Assembly: GCA_036346395.1 (NCBI GenBank)
Contig: CM070609.1
Coordinates: 42,728,777-42,792,776 of the forward strand
Length of the DNA: 64,000 nt
Reading direction: 5' to 3'
Source of the DNA: Hsuehochloa calcarea
Lineage: Eukaryota > Streptophyta > Magnoliopsida > Poales > Poaceae
Shown: positions 57,363 to 64,000 of the stretch, one piece after another
Numbering within the stretch: the first letter of the stretch is position 1
How the letters are laid out: the number at the start of each line of letters is the position of its first letter
Position numbers and translations under genes: made by a program
Notes under the pieces: generated by a model
Told to the model about the DNA's origin: nothing
What the model saw: the letters and a program-made list of their open reading frames with translations, nothing else
Databases searched by the model: none

Positions 57363-59173
57363 TTTTGGACCGTAAAGGCGACTAGAGGGGGTGAATAGGA
57401 GCACACTCACTTTTTCACAAATTATGAACTCAATACAATTTCACTCCGGTAGCTATTAGAAAGCTATGAAGATCAATATACCAAGACAATGAAGACTAGT
57501 ATTGAATCCAATTAAACCCTAAGCAATGCTACAAAATCAACTAAGATTGCAAAGACTCACAAAGACAGGCGGTCGACCACTGGACCCAATCGGTCGGACC
57601 GATTGCGGGCGGTCCGACCGGCGTTGTCTTGGCGGTCGGACCGCTCCAAAATCGGTCTGACCGGTGATGACGGGCGGTCTGACCGACCGACTCCAGAACC
57701 GATCTGCAACAGTAAAATCAGCCCGATGACGAAGTTGCAATAAGGTGAAACTTTTGATTCTCAACTCTAATCTTTATGAAACTTTGCGCACACCTTCTAT
57801 ATGCTATTGAGGACCTATTCCAATCGAATATTATGATAATTCTTGGAACGATCTTGAGCAATTGCCAATTGATTAACAGAAGGTCTAAAACCGGGCAAGA
57901 ACGAAAAATTGATCCTAAAGTTTGTTTGTGAGGGATTGATGATCAAGATGATGCTAGATAGATTCACACATATCACAGCAAGCTAATTCACGTGAAAGAA
58001 TCAATCACAAAATCGCGGATCAAAGAAAGCCCTAAAAACACGAAATTGAAAGCAAGAACGAAAAGAGACTTATCTCAAGCAAACCTTGCATAGATTGATT
58101 TCGTGATTGTTGCTGGATTACATCCACACCATCATGGATCAGTGGCCAATCAAAGATCACGAAATTCAACACAAACCATCAAGAGCCCTTGCCTCCACCT
58201 CAACTCCCCTAAAGACAATTAGGGTTTTGAAACATAAAAAGGCGAGAGAGGGAGAGGTGCAGCCACCATCTCCTCCTATTTATAGTGGAGGCCTAAAACT
58301 CTTAGGGTTTGACTCTCTTGGGCTCCCGTTAAGGCCCACTAACAAACGGGTCACACACGCACGCTTCGCGAAGCGCCGTCTTTAACTTTTTGACCTAAAC
58401 CGCTTCACCATGCGTCATGGATTTGCCAATAGGTCACCCTTGTCCATCTTGTGTCACGCTTGAGTCGTTGACCTCACCCGGCATCGTCAATCGTTCTGGA
58501 CCTCAACTCTTCGAGTCTAGTCCCGATCCTCCTCGCCGTTGACCGTCGTTGACCACCAAGCAACCTGCACAACCACAGACAAGCAAACACGAATTCGGGA
58601 ACAAGTTCTTCACAACTTGACCCATGTTAGTCAAAACATGCATCATGCAAATCATATGCCATGAAACCAATGACTTTGACCTAACAAAACAACATCTCCA
58701 CGGAGTTGGCCGACGTTCAAGTAGAAACCGTCCGACCGCTCAGTGAGCCGGTCGGACCGCCCATGGCGGTCGGACCGCTCCCTGTGAGCCGGTCGGACCG
58801 CCCCTTGGGACTTAGCCGAATTTCATACCCTTAAAAACCGAAACCTTCTGGAAACTTAAATCCAATAGAACTTTTTACTGGAGACTCCAAAAATTATGAG
58901 ACCAAGTGCATTGGAATCCCCTCACTTGCCTACAACATCTATTTTTGGCCCAGCTCGTTTTGAACACTTTTAGGTCACCGCCGGTCCGACCGCCCCACAT
59001 GGCCGGTCCGACCGATTTGGGACCGGTCGGACCGCCGTGCAAGGACCGGTCGGACCGCCCCTGTCCAGAATACCTGTAGCTTTGTCGAAAACACGTGAAA
59101 CTACAAACCGTAAACGTCATTGCCAATTGTCACATCATCCTAAGATCTGGAACATATCCCCATAAAATCCATA
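57363..59173 (-). repeat. SIRE-B 5' LTR
   Basis: Collinear with 48529-50306. It carries the same palindrome clusters (57570-57690 and 58730-59065) and the minus-strand TATA (plus-strand ctatttatag, about 58276). The right edge TCCATA (3' LTR: TCCACA) abuts the target duplication GCTAT at 59174-59178. Confidence 0.9.
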
Positions 59174-60002
59174 GCTATAAATAGAGGTGAACCCCTGGTG
59201 TTAGGGTTAGACTTTGAGAGAGAAAATTAGGGTTAGCTTTAGCAAAAGGGTTTGTTTTGCTTTTTGAGAGTTTGTTGAGTTGGAGAGGATGAACTGAAAT
59301 CTTGTGTAATCATTCATCTGTGTTTCCCTCTGTAATCGTTTGATTTCTATCAATGAAACTCTGAGGTTTTGATTACTTGTTTATGCCTCCTCTCTTCTCT
59401 CTGTTCTTCTCTTGAATTGCTAGGGTTTTTAATGAAACTCTTGATTCGTCTTATGAGAAGGCATGAAACTTGATAACTAGAGTCGTATTGCTATTGCTAA
59501 TATATCCTCAAAGTTTCATGAGCTAAGAATCTGAGAATCTTGTCTATTGTGGTTTTTGGTCTTTCTTGCCCCTTCTTCAAGAAATCCGATTTTGCTTTGA
59601 TTAATGAATCTTTGTTTGCGATTCTTCTCCATGAGGTCAAGATGTTGTTTAGGATGATGTCCTATGAAACTTGACCTGAGAAGAGCATTCAAGATTTAGT
59701 ATTTTGGATTTTTGGGAAAAACCGAGCGCTCGTTGTTCTTGGTCGGACAATGGAACTTCCGATTGTCAAAGGCGAACTTCCATAGATCAACTACTAACTA
59801 CCGGAACTACACCACGAGTAGAATCGGAGCTTTCGATTTTTGACAGAATAGACTGAAGCTTGTTTTAGTTCTCTGATTTTGCTTTACTCTTCTTGAGATT
59901 TCCAGAGGGCTTTGTAAGTTTGTTTAAATACAGTAAAGGGGAGTTCTTAATTTTTAAGGCACCATTCACCCCCCCCCCCTCTGTTGCCATTTTGGTCCTT
60001 CA
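59174..60002 (+). repeat. SIRE-A 5' LTR, right part (R/U5)
   Basis: It begins with GCTAT (target duplication) continuing AAATAGAGG, so it completes the TATA box cut by SIRE-B. It matches 63206-63972 closely from gcaaaagggtttg onward, has a long C-tract (about 59969-59980) and ends TTGGTCCTTCA. Confidence 0.88.
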
Positions 60003-60004
60003 AT

Positions 60005-60017
60005 TGGTATCAGAGCC
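60005..60017 (+). promoter_or_regulatory. Primer-binding site of SIRE-A
   Basis: TGGTATCAGAGCC two bases after the LTR end; complementary to initiator Met tRNA. Confidence 0.88.
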
Positions 60018-60058
60018 GGTTAGCTCTTCCTTATAGATCTTAACCGGTCAGTTGAGCC

Positions 60059-61214
60059 ATGGCAACGGACAAGTATTCCACCAAGCCTCCAGTCTTTGAT
60101 GGCTTGGATTACCCCTTCTGGAAGAGCCGAATGGAAACATACATCCAGGCTCAGGGGTATGCCATCTGGAGAAAGGTGAAGGTTAGATTCTCCGTTCCTG
60201 CCGATGAAAACATCAATGTGGGAAACATGCCTGATGTTGAGGCCAATGCTAAGGATAGGAACATTATCATTCAGGGTTTGAGCAGAAGTGAGTTCGATCG
60301 CATTTCTCATTTGCCTTACGCTATTTACATCCGGGTGACCCTCGATGCATACCATGAGGGCACCACCCGATTAAGACGGTTCGACAAGACCATTCAGCGA
60401 GAATATAGCAAATTTGAGATGCTTGCTAGTGAATCTCTTGACGAGTGTTTTTCGCGCTTCCATAAGATTTTGAGCAACCTCCGAGCGGTCGGTCTTACAT
60501 ACCCGACTTCGGATAACGCCGATGTGATGCTTTCGCGCTCGATCTTCGTGTTTGGGAGATGAAAGTGACTACCATCAAGGATAGCACGGACCTCTCGACC
60601 CTGACTCTTGATGCGCTTTACTCGCGTCTCAAGACTCACGAGATTGACATTGTCTCTCGAAGGTCGAAGTCACAGTCGATGGCTTTAGTCACCGATCCCA
60701 CCTCTGATCTTCTTACGAGTCGATACACCTTCTCCTTGCTTCTCTCTGTGACATAACTGATGATCAGTTAGAGTAGCTTGAGGATGAACAGCTAGCCCTC
60801 CTAGCTCGGAAGTTTTCCCATGCTTACAAGAGGAGGAGGGATGGAAAAAGAGGAGGTCCCGTGATTTGTTTCAAGTGTGGTGGCCCCAACCACATTCGAG
60901 CAAACTGCCCTAAGCTGGGGAAGGGCAAAGGTGACTACGGCGGTCCGAGCAAGAACGACTACATCGACAAGAACCGCAACATGAAGCCCTCAGCACCTAC
61001 TCAAGACAAGAAGAAGTTTCACAACTTTGGGAAGGCCAAGAAGCTCTTCCATCGCATCCTCACCGCCTTCGACGACCTCAACTTCAGCGACGTGGAGGGA
61101 TGGAGCGACGACGAGGGCAAGGATGATCAAGACCCCAAGGACGGTGACAACTTCATCGGCATGTGCTTCATGGCCAACGGATCGGCGTCGGCGACGAATG
61201 AGCTCTACAAATGA
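60059..61214 (+). pseudogene. SIRE-A gag core with CCHC knuckle (broken)
   Basis: ATG 60059 (ccATGG context) opens 167 codons: FDGLDYPFWKSRMETYIQ, then RSEFDRISHLPYA, DAYHEGTTRLRRFDKTIQ and SFSRFHKIL-type sequence. A frameshift at about 60555 moves to DLSTLTLDALYSRLKTHEID (60590-60650). Another, near 60755, leads to the CCHC knuckle CFKCGGPNHIRANC (60867-60908) and a Lys/Asp-rich region ending at TGA 61212. This is the UBN2-type gag of SIRE/Maximus elements. Confidence 0.85.
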
Positions 61215-62720
61215 CTCGATGAGGTAGGTCCTCCTACGACCAAACTCAATGATGCATTCCTTAAGCTAGGAAAGTTTTATGCTAGATCTAGAGCTAGGGT
61301 TGGTGATCTTGAGAAGGAAGTAGATAGACAATCACGGGAGCTTACTTCACTTAGATCTGCTTCCTCCCGTGATGATTGTGATACAAGTTGTGGTTTGATT
61401 GGTGACATGGAGAAACTAAGGACCTCGCATGATAGTCTGACTTCTGAGCTTGATAAGCTTAAGGTGAAGAATGCTAGTATGCTTACTGAACTAGAAATGA
61501 GTAGGGTAGCGCCTAGTTCATCGACTAGTGTAGAAACTACTTCTTGCACCACATGTGAGGATAAGGATAATGCATTTAAAGGTCTTTATACCATGTTGCT
61601 TGATCTGCCTGAGATTTGTGAAAGTCAGTAATAATCAAGATGAATCTAAAGCAGGCGGACCACAAAATCAACTGAACTACAAGCTTTCCTTCTTGAGCCT
61701 ATTGCTTCATGTGTGAACTGTCCCAAACTTACTGCTGAACTTGAATCTGTCTCCAAACAGTTTCAAGAATTAGTTGACAACAATAACAAGTTGGCCAAAT
61801 ATGCTTCTAAGGACCTTATTAGCTCACCATGCAATCAATGTAATAAACTAAAATGTGATTTGGTTGCTTTGGATGAAAAATGTGTGAAGCTAACTGAGGA
61901 TCTTCTAGAAACACAATCATCTGCTTGTATTGTGTGTCTTTGGGAAGAAGTCTAAGGGTTTGGTAGAGGCGCCTAGCAACGTGAACCAATCTGCAGCGAT
62001 AGGACTGTCCCCCCAAAGTCGGCTGTGCATGCACAAGCCAATCTTTCCTCTGCTGTTGGTTCTTCTTCTGCTCCCTTACCTTCTGCTGTTCCTTCTTCCC
62101 CCTGCTCTTCTTGCACCTCTCTCTTTCGGGAGTGTCAGTATCTTATGAACACTCTCGAGAGGTTTGTAGGAGGCAAGAAGAAGCTCAATCTTATTCTAGA
62201 CCAATCTAAAATTTGTAGATTTAATCAAGGTCTAGGTTATGATTACCATGAGGACATGAGGAAGCATCCACCTGTCGTGCTCAGAACCATAGCACCAGGT
62301 GTGATCAAAACTAAGCCCAGGACTGAGAAAGTCAATTTTAAGTCAGCGGGTTTTGTTCAAAGGATCTCTGACGACAAGGTGATTCCACTGCGGCTTGACC
62401 CCTCGTAAGGCGAAGTATCATTGCACCTTCATCGATGGGATGGACATTTGGTTGATCATTGCTTCAGGCACGCCAAGATCGCGCGTAGAGATCGTGTTGA
62501 GTCTGTTAGGTACATTCAGGGTCAGCCCCAGACCATGAGTGCACCTAAGACCAACATGAGGTCTAGGTTTGATACAACTGATGATTTAGGGCAGCATCGA
62601 GGACTTGGTTTTTCTGAGTTTCCTGATTTTCGTCCTCATGCTCCCTTCGGTCGTGACTTCCGTCGTTTTGAGGGTAGATCTCGGTTTCCCTTTCGAGATG
62701 GCTACCCGCGGCGTGATTAG
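61215..62720 (+). pseudogene. SIRE-A gag C-terminal extension: coiled coil with periodic CxxC motifs
   Basis: Open from 61216 to a stop at about 61629: KEVDRQSRELTSLRS and EKLRTSHDSLTSELDKLK form a strong coiled coil, then CTTC (61545-61556). After a frameshift: CVNC (61710-61721), KQFQELVDNNNKLAKY, CNQC (about 61830) and CIVC (about 61924). Another shift gives CSSC near 62102 with the block LERFVGGKKKLNLIL. A second zinc-knuckle remnant, HCTF...GHLVDHCFRHA (about 62420-62470), is broken by a shift. The final part is Arg/Phe-rich (62570-62720). Confidence 0.7.
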
Positions 62721-62859
62721 CATGTTGCCAGAATTCCGACTCGCTCTTCCATAGCGATCGAATTCAAGACAGCGACTTCAGTCTGCATACGCACCTTCCG
62801 ACTTGTTGAGTGACAGAGAGCGTAGGGTAGATAGAGTCGGTCTTGCTTGACTACTTCAT

Positions 62860-63195
62860 CTGCATTCGACGTGTTACTCGGTATTGGGTGCCAAAATCAT
62901 CGTTGATTCACCCGATCTTGAGACTTTACTCTGCTTGACTCGTGGTCGCGGGCCGAAGGAAAGGTCCGGATTGTAGACTCGGTGTTCTCGTCATATGACC
63001 GAGACTCGTTGGTTTTCTTCCTAGCCCGTGCTCGAGGTGATGAGGCGATCACCTTCGGAGATGCTTCATTTGGGCGTCATCGCTAAAGGTACTCGTAAGC
63101 ATTAATGATTCTTTTATTTTGAAAGATGTTGCCTTAGTAAGTAAGCTGCGGTATAATCGCTTTGCCTCTCGACTTCTGATGACTGATTCTGAGTG
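62860..63195 (+). pseudogene. SIRE-A protease remnant
   Basis: Fragments in changing frames: SRHMTETRWFSS-like sequence near 62992-63020, FGDAS near 63057, then SFILKDVALVSKLRYN (63109-63155) and a truncated tail RLLMTD. This is the same block as 55060-54980 of SIRE-B. Everything downstream (integrase, RT, RNase H) is deleted, and LTR sequence begins at about 63206. Confidence 0.65.
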
Positions 63196-63205
63196 AGCTT
63201 TAAGA

Positions 63206-63972
63206 AAAACAATTGCAAAAGGGTTTGTTTTGCTTTTTGAGAGTTTGTTGAGTTGGAGAGGATGAACTGAAATCTTGTGTAATCATTCCTCTGTGTTTCC
63301 CTCTGTAATCGTTTGATTTCTATCAATGAAACTCTGAGGTTTTGATTACTTGTTTATGCCTCCTCTCTTCTCTCTGTTCTTCTCTTGAATAGCTGGGGTT
63401 TTTAATGAAACTCTTGATTCGTCTTATGAGAAGGCATGAAACTTGATAACTAGAGTCGTATTGCTATTGCTAATATATCCTCAAAGTTTCATGAGCTAAG
63501 AATCTGAGAATCTTGTCTATTGTGGTTTTTGGTCTTTCTTGCCCCTTCTTCAAGAAATCCGATTTTGCTTTGATTAATGAATCTTTGTTTGCGATTCTTC
63601 TCCATGAGGTCAAGATGTTGTTTAGGATGATGTCCTATGAAACTTGACCTGAGAAGAGCATTCAAGATTTAGTATTTTGGAATTTTGAGAAAAAGCCGGC
63701 GCCTTTGTTCTTGATCGGGACAATGAACTTCCGATTGTCAAAGTGGAACTTCCATTGAACCGGAACTACTGGAGTGCGGAACTACCACGGAGTAGAATCG
63801 AGCTTCCGATTTTTGTGAAATGCATGAAGCTTGTTTTAGTTATCTGATTTTGCTTTACTCTTCTTGAGATTTCCAGAGGGCTTTGTAGGTTTGTTTAAAT
63901 ACAGTAAAGGGGAGTTCTTAATTTTTAAGGCACCATTCACCCCCCCCCCTCTGTTGCCATTTCGGTCCCTCA
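63206..63972 (+). repeat. SIRE-A 3' LTR, 5'-truncated
   Basis: It matches 59242-60002 closely, ending CGGTCCCTCA at 63972. The left half, with TATA box and palindromes, is missing. The joint with protease lies near 63196-63206, where AGCTTTA is present both here and at about 59236 in the 5' LTR, a possible microhomology for the deletion. Confidence 0.8.
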
Positions 63973-64000
63973 ATGTGTCCACGATCATGGACATACTGAG
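63973..64000 (+). repeat. Tekay-1 3' LTR, right part (runs out of window)
   Basis: ATGTG (target duplication of SIRE-A), then tccacgatcatggacatact, which matches gtctacggtcatggacatgct at about 30649 in the other Tekay LTR copy. This resumes the LTR broken at 47712. Confidence 0.85.

Larger units (their letters stand above)
48529..59173 (-). mobile_element. SIRE-B: full-length SIRE/Maximus-type Copia element on the minus strand
   Basis: 10.6 kb with LTRs of about 1.8 kb (48529-50306 and 57363-59173), a perfect 5 bp target duplication GCTAT, a minus-strand priming site at 57349-57360 and a polypurine tract at 50307-50318. Gag, protease, integrase, RT and RNase H follow Copia order when read right to left. 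Coding regions are fragmented by many small indels. It inserted in the TATA box of the SIRE-A 5' LTR and is the youngest of the three nested elements. The LTR family is shared with the solo LTR SIRE-C. Confidence 0.92.
47713..63972 (+). mobile_element. SIRE-A: SIRE/Maximus-type Copia element, internally deleted
   Basis: 5' LTR 47713-48528 plus 59174-60002 (split by SIRE-B), TGGTATCAGAGCC at 60005, gag with long extension 60059-62720, a protease remnant to about 63195, then a 5'-truncated LTR copy (about 63206-63972). Integrase, RT, RNase H and the first half of the 3' LTR are deleted. The near duplication ATGCG (47708-47712) and ATGTG (63973-63977) marks the target site in the Tekay-1 LTR. 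The ends form the inverted pair TGAGAGACC and GGTCCCTCA. Confidence 0.85.
41121..64000 (+). mobile_element. Tekay-1: Ty3/Gypsy chromovirus (host of the nested SIRE insertions)
   Basis: A short 5' LTR end (about 41121-41155, ...TTTCCGGGTTCGACA), a primer-binding site at 41160, an extra ORF, gag, protease, RT, RNase H, integrase with chromodomain, a polypurine tract, and a 3' LTR from 46567. The 3' LTR is split at 47712/63973 by SIRE-A and runs out of the window. Coding order and chromodomain place it in the chromoviruses; sequence style fits Tekay/Del of grasses. Most of the 5' LTR is missing next to the element. ORFs are interrupted by stops and frameshifts, but RT is long and clean. Confidence 0.85.

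Overview
This is repetitive plant nuclear DNA, almost certainly from a grass (Poaceae). The evidence is the combination of Ale/Retrofit-like and SIRE/Maximus-like Ty1/Copia elements, Tekay-like Ty3/Gypsy chromoviruses with very long LTRs, a PIF/Harbinger transposon, and a small MITE with GGCCCTGTTTGG termini. Genus and species cannot be read from the sequence. No intact cellular gene, tRNA or rRNA was found. Nearly everything is a layered pile of transposable elements whose coding regions are broken by stops and small indels.

Left part (1-31.9 kb). 1-1091 is unassigned and holds one exon-like open frame. Copia-1 (1092-8386, + strand) is full length with both LTRs but decayed. 8387-9370 looks like non-transposon DNA and carries a short GC-rich reading frame cut by Copia-3 (9371-about 12774). 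Copia-3 has lost most of pol and holds about 1 kb of foreign-looking sequence. A decayed PIF/Harbinger element follows (13534-17798). Next comes a minus-strand Tekay-type LTR (17925-about 21751) containing a 2 kb minisatellite of GTCGA-rich units. A minus-strand Gypsy element (about 21752-28872) has lost most of pol and contains two insertions: an antisense 3' end of a related element (23585-24622), and a SIRE-type solo LTR with a perfect ATAGG target-site duplication (25939-27821). A plus-strand Tekay LTR fragment with a MITE follows (28873-about 31830).

Right part (31.9-64 kb). Copia-2 (31924-39004), a relative of Copia-1, interrupts an exon-like frame. 39.1-41.1 kb is unassigned. Tekay-1 starts at about 41.1 kb and has an extra ORF ahead of gag, then gag, protease, RT, RNase H, integrase and chromodomain. 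Its 3' LTR is split by SIRE-A (47713-63972; target duplication ATGCG/ATGTG). The 5' LTR of SIRE-A is in turn split, exactly at its TATA box, by SIRE-B (48529-59173, minus strand; target duplication GCTAT). This gives a clear three-level nest, oldest to youngest: Tekay-1, SIRE-A, SIRE-B.

The most useful observations are these: the dated nest; the palindrome arrays in SIRE LTRs; the CxxC-studded coiled-coil extension of SIRE gag; the extra ORF upstream of Tekay gag; GC-rich leaders shared by both Ale-like elements; and a systematic disagreement between paired LTRs at CAG/CTG trinucleotides. The last looks like an assembly or base-calling artefact tied to plant CHG methylation, and it may account for part of the apparent ORF decay.
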